A DNA stretch of 64,000 nt, from positions 2,790,001 to 2,854,000 of the forward strand of contig WHVY01000001.1 of assembly GCA_022266195.1 (NCBI GenBank), given 5' to 3'. Positions 39,301 through 50,900 of the stretch are shown piece by piece. Origin of the DNA: Tetranychus cinnabarinus. Taxonomy: Eukaryota > Arthropoda > Arachnida > Trombidiformes > Tetranychidae. Position 1 is the stretch's first letter, and each line of letters begins with the position of its first letter. The notes under the pieces are model-generated. The model had not been told where the DNA came from. It saw only the letters and a program-made list of their open reading frames with translations, and ran no database searches. The position numbers and the translations under genes were made by a program.

Positions 39301-42121
39301 AAGTTGTTTAATGCTTAATCACAATGATTAACTGTTAACCTTTTCTTGATTATCTTTCAGACAATATTAACCTCAAGATGATCTTGGAATCTTTTTTTCA
39401 TCTCATGTTGTTACATGTTTTTTCACTTGCAATGGTAATGTTTAATTTTAATCGCAATTTGCATTTTCTTTTTTCCTGGTTTCTCTCCTTTAATCATTTT
39501 CCTGGTGTCATATTTCATTACACTTCTCTTCATGGTACATTTTTTATTGCATTATATTTTCATCGTTTTTGATGCCGCTTCATTTTCACTAATTGTCGTT
39601 AAGAGATGCAACGGCAAAGTTTAATGTCTGTTTACTTTCGCGATCACTAAATGTTCACTTCTTAAACAGTATTAACTGCTTTGATTGCGGTTAAATGTTG
39701 TTTCACTGGTTACTTTACATTTGATTGATTGGCTTATTGTAAATTGATTGACGTTTTATTTAAAACACTTTGATGAATTAATTTGATGATATTGGAAGCT
39801 GAAAAAAGGTTTAATTGAATAAGGAAAATCTGTCAGTTCAAGAAATTTGATTCAAAGGCTAACAATTACCGACCACTTAACACCATCAGCCTAGTGTTCT
39901 CGTACAATTGGAGTGCAATTTATATCTGTATCTGTGTAGAGAATCTAAAGCATTAGAGCGATCAGGCAATCGTTGGTTTTAGATGAAATTGAAGACCTTT
40001 CTGACTTTCTATTCAAGTATTACGATGATCTATTGATGCACTTCTCTCAACAAGACAGCAATTCTTCGAAACCTTTCTTAAACCAAGTTGACGGCCATAA
40101 TAAGAAAAAGTGTTCTATCACTTTTTGATTTCATCTGTTTCGATTATTTGGCCACTAAGACATCTCTTTAGATTCAAAATAGTCACTAAGGAACGCTAAA
40201 GAATAATAGGGACTCAGTTCAAACTCTTTCATGAGCTTCTTGTGAGAAATGCGTTATTTTGGAGGAAGCAAATATTCGTTTTCTAGATTTTTTGAACGAC
40301 TTTCGTCGCTTCAGTCTAACCGTTCCTAAACTTACTTACGAGAGTTACTAGAACTATTCCGATCTAACAATGAAATGCTTTCACTTCGCAAAAACTACGT
40401 TGACTTGGTGCAGCAATGATCAACTAATCGCTCGGATATTTGAAGTTGTCCAAATCACTAAATACATCAGATTTGCTCGAATCGATAGATTTCTTGATCA
40501 TTTGGCTAACTTTTTCAATTCTTGGCTAACAATTCGCAACATTTTAACTCTAAAATGCTTAGCACTACTCGTTTAGAAACTGATTTACAGTTATTAAGTT
40601 GATTTAAAGAGATGATATTGTTGCATTAGTGCATCAAAATGTTTAATGAAATGTTTAAAGTTGAAAAGGTAACAATAACGAAGATTGAAATGAAAGTTGC
40701 TTCAACGCTATAAGATATTGAAATTTGTTGAAACGTTTGATTGTTGAATGTAAAGTAAACAATTGAAACTGAACAAATTGTATCATCCATTGTGAATGTG
40801 TCAGTGAAAGAAGCAATAAATAACATGGTGAATGAATGTTGAACAAAAATGAAATGTTTGCGTGTGCTAACACAATGATCATGTTTACCCTTTTCTTATT
40901 CATTTACCTGCATCAAGATGATGTGAATCACCTTTTCTTAGTGACCTAACCCTTGTTACTTTGTCTTTTATAATTAATAACGCCAATTAACTGACCATTT
41001 ACTCAAACTTTATTCTTACCTCTCGTCAAGCCAACAATTAAAAAGCTGAAATTAAACAATTGTAAAACTATATTTATTGTCAATTAATTTACTAAAAGTT
41101 GAACAATGAACAATTCTTGCTTCACAATACTATCAAACTCATCATCTTCATATTAAATCTTTTTATCCGATTCCATTCAGATATTCAAATGAATAAAAGT
41201 TTATTTCAATTTTTGTCTAACACTCAGTTTCAATTAACAGACCAAGGTTTTAATAATCATAATAATAAACAGATTATGTGTTAATATAATAACGTAAAGA
41301 ATTATCGTAAATGAAGATTTGTTCAAGGAAACGAATTCGTAAGTTTAGAAATTAAAAGTTCGATTCAAATGAAATTCTTAAAGTTGAACATGAAGTTTAC
41401 TGGTTGCAGTTGCTTTGGTCAGTTCAAGGATGATTGGTTGAGATGTGATAGAAATGAATGAAAATGATGATTGACTGACTGACCATTTCCGTTGGTTAAA
41501 TTACTTCATGTTAACTTCCTTCATGTTGAGTGACTTTTTGCATGTTAACCTGCTTTGAACAGTAAGGTAAGGTTAGAGAAAAAAAGGTTTTCTTTTTTTA
41601 AAGGGTAAGATGATGGTTAAGCTGTGATGATGATGATGTTACTGTAAATGGTGATGATGATGATCAGGATGAGGGAGGTTTGAATGAGCAAATTAGACTT
41701 CCAACATGGAGTTAAATTATAAGCCTTTAACATTCCCTGAGATCTTTTTATTTGATTAAAAGGCCAACAATGTTTATCCCATTGAGTTGTAAATGTAACA
41801 TTTCAACATCATCATCATAACTTTATTATATTCATATAATAATAATGATAACAATTATAATTCAAGATTCTAGGAAATGCAAGTTTTCAGGGTCATTTCG
41901 CCATTCCAAACTTATTAATTTTCTTTTCTTTCTTCGACAGATTTAATTTAGGTTTATAAGGAAATGAATGTGTGTCTGCCTGCAACTTCATTTTTACCTT
42001 GTTTACCTTTACAATGTTATTGTGCTTTGTGTGGGTTTTCATCATGTTAACAGAGTAACCTGCAAAAATTAGATTAATATTGGAAATTATTTAAGTTACC
42101 AAAAAATTGAGTTTCCATCAC
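36372..42121. other. 5.7 kb without recognisable genes
   Basis: AT-rich DNA with ATG/GAT runs near 41620-41670. The part at about 39840-40570 has a more even base mix than its surroundings and could be decayed transposon or pseudogene sequence, but no family can be named. A frame at 38264-38521 ending in a donor-like GTATAA was considered and not accepted. Confidence 0.45.
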
Positions 42122-42941
42122 AATTTAAGTTTCTAAGGTCAACAGATTTATAATAACTGAAGCAAACTTTGAGATGTTTTGCATTATTTCAAGTATTGCG
42201 AGTAAAGTTTTGGATAATATCTGTTTAATTACAGTTCGATTGATTGCTATTGCTGACAAAGGTTCATCAGTTCGATCATTTGTTTGCAAAACAATTTTAA
42301 GCGAATCTCTCAACAATACTCAAAAGGGTAAATCAATATTACAATTGTATTATATTGTAAGCTACTTTTGCGTTGTATTCCTGACAAAATCGATGTGTCC
42401 TGTTGTGCAGCATCAGGTAATTTTCTTCCTCGAAATACTTGCATTTGTCGGCCATTAGAAGTTACATCAGAAAATTTAGTTTGCAAAAGAGTCTGTTCAG
42501 TAACTGAATAAAAGCGATCAGGATGATGTACTAAAAGGAGAGGGAAATACTTGCAGCAGCCAAACATGCATCGGTCAAATGGTAGGCAGTAGGACATTTA
42601 TGGACATTTACTTTTGGTGTGTTAGTTAATATTGTTACTTTAAGTGCTTTAGATGAGCATTTGCCAGTACCTTCAGATTCTTGCGACTCACGACTTTTCT
42701 CTGTAGTAGTAGTATAAGCAATAACAAGGGCACTTTCATCTTCACTAATGTTTCCGTTACCTTCAGCGGTCGAAGAATCGCCATTACTTTGATTTTCTGA
42801 TTTCACTTTTACGCTTCCGTACTCTAGGAGACTTATCTTCCTTTTTAACCGGTGTTTTCTTAGCAGTCTGAACCATTCAAAAGGTGGCATAGAAGTAAGG
42901 TGACAATTTTCATAAGTGAATAACTTTATTGTTGCTATCAC
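42122..42941 (-). pseudogene. unrecognised broken coding-like region
   Basis: Three successive - strand frames look protein-like but do not join in one frame. The first (about 42531-42941) includes PPFEWFRLLRKHRLKRK and a Ser/Glu-rich acidic segment. The second (about 42380-42560) includes HHPDRFYSVTEQTLLQTKF and RGRKLPDAAQQD. The third (42122-42316) includes INRTVIKQILSKTLLAILE. A 47-base GT-AG gap could join the second to the third in phase. The first-to-second join would need a 20-base intron or a frameshift. I do not recognise the family. It could be a decayed multi-exon gene, part of the BLTP2-like copy to its right, or transposon-carried sequence, since the transposase remnant begins at 43003. 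Confidence 0.3.
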
Positions 42942-43002
42942 TAAATTTATGAAATTTCGCTCAGTGAAAGAAGAGATGTTAAGCTACATAGAAATCAAGG
43001 AA

Positions 43003-43789
43003 TTACAGAGTTTGGACCTTCACGCTGATTTTACGCAACTTCTGTTTGAGGCGCGCCATAAGAGCTTTGCCAGAGCTTTCTGAGACTTTATTAGAAATAT
43101 TTCGCCAAATTTTGACGAAATCACAAAGTCTTCTAGGTATATTTGCTCGTTTAGAGTACTCAGCCTTACATAAGACCCAAAATTTTTCAATTGGGCGACA
43201 TTGGAGAAGATTTGGAGGGTTAATTTTTTTGCTTACAAAATTGATATTTTTTGATTCAAGTAACTTGATTACATCTTTTTGATAGTGTGGCGTAGCCAAA
43301 TCAGGCCAAAACAAAACAGAATCAATATTATGGTATTTTTCAATGAAAGACAAAAGGTGACTTTTCAAAATTTCTAAATAAATATCTCCTCTGATAGTTC
43401 CTGTTGTTATATAAGGCTCAGAAACATTCCCAAAACTATCGATGGCTTGCCAAACTAAGTATTTTTTGTATATTTTTCTTTGCCTATTAATCTTATCTCA
43501 TCTGAAACTGATTTTTTTGACTTCGCTGAATAAAATTTCTTCCCTGGAATTTGTCTTGGATCGAGCGGGACGTACGGCTCATCGTCCATAATGATAACTT
43601 TATCTGATAAAATTTGCTCATAAAAATTTTTCTCGAACCTTTCTTGCAACGATAAAATTGATCTTTTATGTAAGCAGGTGACTTAGTTTGAGCAAAAGAT
43701 CGATAACCTAATCTAATGATGCGATCTCTGATTCTTGGAAAATTACCTTGTTGCTCGATTTTTGAATTAAGTTGATAAGCTAAGTGTCG
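43003..43789 (-). pseudogene. Tc1/mariner-superfamily transposase (DD37E), frameshifted
   Basis: Remains of a DDE transposase that would cut and paste its own element at TA sites. Three collinear pieces lie in different frames. The N-terminal piece (about 43653-43789) contains RDRIIRLGYRSFAQTKSPAY. The middle piece (about 43478-43649) contains VIIMDDEPYVPLDPRQIPG with the first catalytic D. The C-terminal piece (43003 to about 43463) contains KYLVWQAIDSFGN, FWPDLATPHYQ with the second D, and RPIEKFW with the E. There are 37 residues between second D and E, hence DD37E. A base appears lost near 43645, and an indel lies in an A-run near 43465. The N-terminal DNA-binding part is missing past a stop near 43795. 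I could not pair terminal inverted repeats, so the element ends are unknown. It cannot make active enzyme as it stands. Confidence 0.85.
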
Positions 43790-45230
43790 AATTAATTACT
43801 CGAGCAACTCGCAAGAGTTTATCGAGATTATCAAATAATGAGAAACAAGATGCAAATTAAAATTGAAGGATCCTTTAATGGTTATTTAATTATCAAATTT
43901 ACAACATTAGAGTCTATGAAATGTGGATAACAGATTTTACTGTTAACAGTTATTACTGACTAACAAACGACTAAACATTACTATTTCATGATTAAACGTT
44001 GGATTATAATGGAAAGGGTTAGGGATTGTCTTTGGCAAGGTTTTCCTTGCAATTAATTTTACACAATCAATTGATTATTTGAAACATTTGTAGACAATCA
44101 TTTGTGTTCAATTTATTGTTATAAACAGCAACTGTGTAAATATCATTATTATTCATTTCTTTTCACTCTCCCTGAATCTTGAACTTCTTCAGCTTCTCTC
44201 TTCATTTCCTTATCGGACAGATTATTATTTCAATGTTATCCACTTTAAAGACTTTAACCAATTCGTGAATCAAAAAAAGGAACAAAAAAGTTTATAATTA
44301 TCTTGTTCTCTCTCAATCAAACTTCATATTTTGCCGTTGATTTTCAAGGAGAGAGACGAGATGCGAAAGAGAGAGGGAAGAAAGTGAACGAAAGTCGTGG
44401 GTTCAACAGATAACGAAATAATGATGATTATCGTTGAAACAGGTGGTTGGAAAACAACAGTTACTAAGTGTTTAACGAGAAACGAAAACGTTTTTCCAGT
44501 TGAAACGTTTATTCGTTGAGCTTATCCCAGTTTATTTATCTTTAGCGTAGGTTAAACTTGGTCAACGGTAAATTTTGTTTCTTGTTTAATGTTGATTCCT
44601 TTTTGAGAAATCAGCTGAATCAGGTAAACGCTTTGTTTTACTATTATTATTAACACCATTATCATCATCAACGGCAAGGTAACACTCACACATGAAGTTT
44701 AGCATTGATCAACAGCTACGCAAACATTGATTGTTGCTTATTTGATTGTAAACAGAAACGTCGTCGATCCTCCAAAATTTGATAACTTACTTCATGTTAG
44801 TAAAACTTAATTAAGGTTAAGGTATTCTTGGAAATGCGTAATTTTCACGAGTCTCGAGTGTAAATTTTCGAGTCAATTGAGAATTTCATAAATGTTCAAC
44901 TTTCGAAGTTTTATTCCTTTCAGTTAAACCAAAACAAACTTTATATTGAATTATTTGAAAAATGATCTTTTTAGTGTCAATTTACCTTCGATTGAGATTC
45001 TAATGAAATTTAACATTTGGTGTTTAAAGGTTTTCTTGAAGTTAGTCATTTTAGTCTGAAAACATTTCCGTTTCACAATTGCAATTGAAGCGACTCAAGT
45101 TTATTCATCTATTAAAATATTATCGATCAACTAGAGTGCCAAGATCACCAGACAGGGCAAAATAAAAATCATTCATCGGCCAAATGATCTTCAAGGAAAG
45201 ACTAACTTTAATATCAAAAGCCAACATTGA
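43790..45230. other. intergenic; purine-rich possible promoter
   Basis: No coding exon recognised. A GAGAGAGACGAG...GAGAGAGGGAAG tract at about 44350-44385 resembles the purine-rich tracts near other 5' ends in the window. A donor-like CAG|GTAAACG follows at about 44624, so a non-coding first exon is possible, but I cannot assign it to a gene. Confidence 0.35.
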
Positions 45231-46061
45231 CTAAAGGACATAAACTATGACTTTTGAGTTAAGAGTAAAGAGTGTGTAGGTTTGCAGGGACATAAAAACT
45301 GAGTCCATTGGTGCTATGAATAATTCATCCGGACAGTTTTCTGGAAAATCGAGATCAAATGTGAACAATCGAGGAATAACGTTAACTTCAAAATGCTCCT
45401 TTACTGGTATACCATTTTGAGGAGGAGATTCCCGACAATAAACTCTTAATGCTCTCCTGGAGTCGATTGGAATATGTGGCTTTGCAGGAGCTGGTTCTAA
45501 GACTATGGGATGTTTCTGGTTAGGAATTAAATTGGAAACTTTGATATAGCCAAGTTCAAGACTATGTTCAAACGAATCATCACTTTTAACCACTTTTGTG
45601 TAAATGAAATTATTTAATTCAACCTTTGCAAGTCCCATTTGTCCGTCAGTTTCAGTCAACTTCCAACAAGCTTGCTTGAAACAAATCTCGATTCGTCGAG
45701 CAACACTAACAAGCTCTTGATTAGCTTCACCTTCCTGTGACACTGATGAATTTTCTCTCGATTTATCAGCTGTTAACTGAGATTCTTTGAAAAGATTGAT
45801 CATTAATGTCAACTCTTCATTAGTTCTATTAATTTTCTCCTTTAGAGCCATTATTTGCCTTTCATATACAGCCAATTCTTCAGTCATTGGGCCATTCTCG
45901 ACTCCTGATGCAGTCTTTTCATCAAGCAAAGCCTTTTGTAAATAATAACTTTCCTTTTCCACTTGCTTTAATCGAGCAATCATTGCTCTTAAACTATCTT
46001 GATAGACAAGAATAGGTCCTCTTAATGATTCAGTTGGATCGAGAACTGATTTAAATTTCAT
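45231..46061 (-). pseudogene. truncated BLTP2/hobbit (KIAA0100)-like C-terminal fragment
   Basis: An intact 276-codon frame from ATG 46061 to TAG 45231. Residues about 25-105 form a coiled-coil-like region (Leu/Glu/Lys heptads). Then follow EICFKQACWKLTETDGQMGL, NNFIYTKVVKSDDSFEHSLE, SNLIPNQ and RVYCRESPPQNGIPVKEHFE. These match conserved blocks near the C-terminus of BLTP2 (KIAA0100/hobbit/SABRE), a very large bridge-like lipid transfer protein at ER-plasma membrane contacts. In the family, the EHFEVNVIP block is followed by a conserved LTIQLTY-type segment; here it changes to an unrelated sequence and soon stops. The fragment is about a tenth of the full protein, has no introns, and has an in-frame stop just before its ATG. 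I read it as a partial, probably retroposed or segmentally copied piece. Expression as a small new protein is possible. Confidence 0.55.
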
Positions 46062-47351
46062 TCGTTATAAATTCTCAAACGCTTCTCGTCGATGTGGTTC
46101 AACATAGAGTAATAAATTGGCTCATGAAGATGTTGGGTTCTTCCTCATCATCTTCATAACGTAACTTTGACTGAATATCGTTTCAAATGAAATGAAAATA
46201 TTTACATTTAAAATCGTTAACATTGCGTTCCAATGAAAATTAAATTGTTCAACATTGATAAAGTCTGAGGAAGAGAGAGATGAAGATAAGACGATAAAAG
46301 TAAGAGAGGAAGTTGGTCCAGAAGAAAGGGAAAGATGAAGAGAAAGGGACAAGAAGGAGGTTATCATTGGAGCTTCTTCATCATTTCTTTTTTTTATTAA
46401 TATAATTCTTGAGCCGAACATTTGACAGACCGGATTCAAGGAGAGAAGAAAAAGAAAGAGAATGAAGAAGGTGGATGAACCTTTATCTTCTCTTTTCCAT
46501 TTTACTTTCTTTCTTGACTCTTTCTTTCTTCCATCATCACAGTGTTTCTCCTTCGTAACTGGGAGGGGTAAGAATTAGGTGAGAAACAGGATTCTTGAGA
46601 AAAGCCCAGAAAGGAAAAGGTGGTCATGGAGGACGGCTCTTTCTTTATTATCATCATTATCATCAAGTTCTCTTTCTCCAAGTAAAAGAGACAGGTAGAC
46701 AGAGAAGAGAGGAAAGGAGAAGAAGAGAAGAAAAAAGAAACAAAAAATGTTTTAAAGGAAAGACGAAAGAAGAGCAAAAGAGAGACTGAACGGCAAGAAA
46801 ATATCTTCTCTCACATGAATCTTTACTCGGTTGTCAGACCAGTCGTTAGGTAAGACGTCTAAACATTAAGACTCAACGAAACTCACTCTCAGTCTCCCAC
46901 TATTTTACCTGGTTATCTTTATCCTTTTTTAATCGTCATTATCAGTAGAGGACAACATTGAGTCAACATTGTCAACACACACACACAATATCCATATTTG
47001 CGTAAACTTGAAAAATCGCAATTTCTTCATTAAAAAAGTGTTCTTAAGTGATTAAGTATTGAAACCAAATGGTGTGATTTACCTTTTTGTTTGTCAATTT
47101 GCAATTTAAACATTGCCCAAAGGTCACAATGGTTTGTGACGATATCGGTTGTATCATCTTGCTTTGATAATGTTTCAGTGAATCAACAGTCTAATTGAAA
47201 TCGTGAACCAAACATAAAAACAAAACTTCGATCTATTTTTTTCACATTGGATTTAATCGAACCTTATCTTTCATCTTTTTTTTCAAAGGTTAACCAACAG
47301 TTGTTAAGGCTGACCAATAGCCTGTCAACTATTTAACAAATTGTGTCCCCA
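46062..47351 (+). promoter_or_regulatory. upstream region and 5' UTR of the dumpy-like gene
   Basis: No coding exon recognised. About 46440-46795 contains strongly purine-rich tracts on the + strand. Candidate start signals are a TCAGT initiator-type word at 46889 and a CA run at 46977. GTAAGA at about 46851 could be the donor of a 5' UTR intron, with AACCAACAG (about 47292-47300) as a possible acceptor shortly before the ATG at 47352. These are readings by eye; the start site is not fixed. Confidence 0.35.
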
Positions 47352-47943
47352 ATGGAGTACAGTTCAACTTGTAGAGAGTCCGATCATCATCATCCAGACT
47401 CATCGACAACAAGCTCATCATTGTTTAATTCATCTGATTGTTCACCTTTAACTTGTTCATTTTCATGCAATCATCATACAGCGACAACAACACAAAATGA
47501 ATGTAATAAGGAATCAAATTGTTTAGATAATTATGATTGTAGGAAAGAGTTGACTGGTAATTTGGATAAATCATCATTTAACTCAACTCAACTCAATCAT
47601 ATATTGTCATCAAAAGTATTAAATAGCAGCAATTGTGGATATCAAAAATGGTTTACTCGGCCAACTTTACCTTCACTTGTTACTCTCCTGTTTCTGTCCA
47701 TTAACCTATTATTTATTATCTCAATCGATCCCGTGTCCGCTCAATATCGACCCAAATGGCCTAGTCCAATAGTTCAAAGGGAGATATTTCTTCTTAACCT
47801 TGAAGATGGTTATTTTGGTTGCCAAGTCAACGAATCGACCGATTTCCTGCAGCTCTTTGAGCTCTCAAAGCTCTGTGATGGAGTACCTCAGTGTTTTCTT
47901 GGTTCTGATGAACTTGCCCTTGAGCTCAAATGTGGAGACAGAA
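47352..47943 (+). CDS. dumpy-like exon 1: late signal/anchor and LDLa-like motif
   Basis: 197 codons plus one base. The start is ATG 47352; an in-frame GTG nine bases upstream is not a credible start. Residues 1-105 are rich in Ser, Thr, Asn, His and Cys with several N-glycosylation-type sites, which is odd ahead of a signal sequence. Residues about 106-125 (SLVTLLFLSINLLFIIS) are the only hydrophobic stretch, followed by DPVSAQ, a plausible cleavage site. There is no later Met in the exon that could give a normal short signal peptide. Residues about 152-195 resemble an LDL-receptor class A repeat (FGC, LCDGVPQC, GSDEL, KC) with only four of the usual six cysteines. The donor is GAA|GTAAGT. 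Confidence 0.75.
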
Positions 47944-50900
47944 GTAAGTGCCGATAACAAAAAGTTAATTGTTCAATTTCATTCTTTTTTAATTTCAAAC
48001 AACTTGGAATACAAACAAACTTTCATTTTACTTTCTACCTTTTCTTTGATTTTGTGGCAAATCACAACTCAAAATATTACTTTTCATCTCATTGACAAGA
48101 TAATTTCATCAGCTTTCACTTGATTTTCATCTTTTCCTTTCCAAAATTACGTCTGTTTTCTCAGCTTCGTTGGTCAAAAATTAGTTAGCAATGTCTAGTG
48201 TTTGAGTAGCTTCAATCAAAGATTTTTCAGCATTGATTTTCTCAATATCTTCCACTTCCTCAAACATAATAATTTCACATAAAATGCGAATAGTATCTTC
48301 GGCTCCGAGCATGTTATTGGCAGGGTTAAGGAGTACTTCTCTAGGAGCTAGTAGTCTATATCCATGACCTTCAGTTCCAGCTTTGAATATTCTTCCCTCA
48401 GGTCGACTACATTCTCCAGTGTACCTTGGATCACCATCGAGATCCAGCACTGATATTATGTATCTAGCTCTGATTTGCTGTTTTGTCCAGTCTTCACATG
48501 ACCTGTAAAATAGATAAAAGTGATGAATAATTTCTGATTTTGTACATCTTAAAATGCCTTGTTTAATCAATACTCGAATATTGATTGTCTGTGCACGTAG
48601 ATATTGAATGTTTGAATTTCGAATCACAAAACAACGCTTTGGAGTGATAATAGACTCAATTAGCAATTTTGAAGGAAGAAGATTCTTACGAGAAGTTATC
48701 ATATCTAGAAATAAAACATAACAATGTCTCTGTTTTGATCAAATAAAAAGGTAAAAGTAGTTAAACAAGATCAATATCGTCGTCAGAACATGGACTCGTA
48801 CTTTAAAGTACGAACAGAAAGAAGTGTTGACATTACCTTAAAAATAAATGAATACCAATATACTCAATGCCAGATTGTCCATCTAAAACTTTGGGTCTTA
48901 GCTTCATAAACCACTTATCCTTGGAATTAGGTGGCGAAAAATTAGGACAGCAGATGAATTCGATATCACTAGGGATAGAAGTGAAGTATTGGATCGGCCA
49001 TATGCAGCTGAATTTGGTGACGGGCACCAAGCTAGTACTCTGACTTGATGGCATTAGAGAAGCTTGAGCTCTTCTATGGGATGCAGCTGAGAAAAGAGAA
49101 AGAGACAAATTAGTAAAATGTGAATGAGGAAAACACTGTGAACTGAGGAAAGTAAGAAACAGAGAGCAAAGGGAAACACAAAAGTTAGTAACAAAGAATC
49201 GAGTGACAGTTAAACCACTACATCGAGAAGTTAAGGGCAGTTTATAAGCCAAACTCGAGGTGAAGTCGAGTGTTTTATCTCATAGCTTTGAGATAAATTA
49301 TGATAATAAGATGAGTAGAGTTGTCACATCGATAATATTCATCTCGAGATGAAAAAAGCCTTTAATCACAGATGAAAATTTTAATTCGAGTTGAGAGTTG
49401 AGCCTTTGTTGGTTGAAGGGACACAAAACAGATTCCATTTTGCGAATCAACAAGTTCCTCTGATGAACAATCATTGATAAAATTGAGTTCAAAGTTGAAA
49501 CTTGAGTATCTTTTTGTACAGTCGAGGAACCAGATTTTTTCACCAAACTCTTTACTTTCTACTTCTTTACCCGAAAGACAGTTTACAAACTCCTAATCAA
49601 ACAATAAACAAAATAACCAAAAGCTTTTCCTCCGTAGTCAATAGTTTGGAATACATTATCATCATTGGTATCACAGTAACACCAGTGATTGTCCAGATTC
49701 TGTAAACAAAACCAGACAGCTTTAGCCAGTTCTATCAGATAGCCTGTAATATCTGAATAAATTGAGTTAACCTGACTTGATAAACTAAATAATTGTCTGA
49801 AATGAAACCTAAAACTTTCTCTTCCCATTGTAACCTGTTGATCCTGAAGCAATTTAACTTTTCCTCTCAAACAATTTCAACATTGTTGTCAAACGGATTC
49901 CTTTCACCACAACTACCAAATTACTTCTCATAATCAAGTATGATTAATTGATTAGTTGATTAACTTTGTTCTCTGGCAAAAATTATACAGAAAAGCAAAA
50001 AAAAAGTTATTCCATGAACCAGAAAATTGAAAACTGTTGCAAACCAAAAGTAACCAGTTTTCAGCGTTTAATTAAAAGAAAGAAGAAGAACAATGAAGAG
50101 AAGAGCAAAAAAAGTCAAACTGAACACTTAATCATTAAAATTATTGGGATAAAATGATTGCCGATGATCTTGAAAAGGTTAACCTTGATCACCAAATATT
50201 AATATCAACATTGAAACAATAAAGCCAAATGTGATCAGGACCACCAACAACAAGAGAAACACCTTTTCGTACTCATTCAACGTATTTGGTAATAAACCAA
50301 TTCGTCGAGGAGTTTAGGTGACCTTGTCGAACAGCTTTACGGCGTTTTAATGAGTCAAAAGTGTAGGTTTGAAATGAAATGGTTTCAAGCCAAATGCCAA
50401 TATTAGGATAATATCAAGCCAATAAGCTTTTTATTGGTTTCAATAAAAGTTGAAACCAAAACGATAAAAACAAATGAAACTTTTCTCGTTAAAAAAGCAA
50501 ACTTGTGTGTGGTCATTTGGACCCTTCGGCAACACTGGCTTCATATAACTCCTGATCATCCTTTCCCTTTCAAAGTTGCACTTTTCAACTTTCCCTTGCA
50601 ATTGAGTTTTTACAGGTAAATCTTGGAGAGAAAAAAAAGTTGAAAGAAAAAAAAATTATTGGCTCAGAGAGAAAGGGAAGAGTGAAGATGATAATGAAAG
50701 AATAGACAATTTAGACGGAAAAAAGACGCTTAGCATTTACCTTACAATTGTGTTAACATTTTTCAATCCTTGAGATTTTTGTTCAACCTTTACTTTCACT
50801 TGAACCATTATCATCTTAATCATCCTAATCATCCATTCTGAATCCTCCTTGTTTGGTCGCTTTTGTATCTCCCTTCAGTCTAGAATCAAATCTCTTTTTT

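Noticed and set aside
39840..40570. A more balanced stretch suggesting a decayed transposon.
   Set aside because: No transposase or terminal repeat could be recognised, so only the compositional remark is kept.
41350..41370. GTTCGATTC, similar to a tRNA internal B box.
   Set aside because: No A box, no acceptor or anticodon stem at the right spacing; not a tRNA gene.
46502..46789. Overlapping frames on both strands upstream of the dumpy-like gene, rich in Lys/Arg/Glu or Ser/Phe/Leu.
   Set aside because: They are products of the purine-rich tract and not codon-like sequence.
47800..48123. A + strand frame overlapping the end of dumpy-like exon 1.
   Set aside because: It reads the exon in the wrong phase and runs into the intron; the LDLa-like motif is in the other frame.
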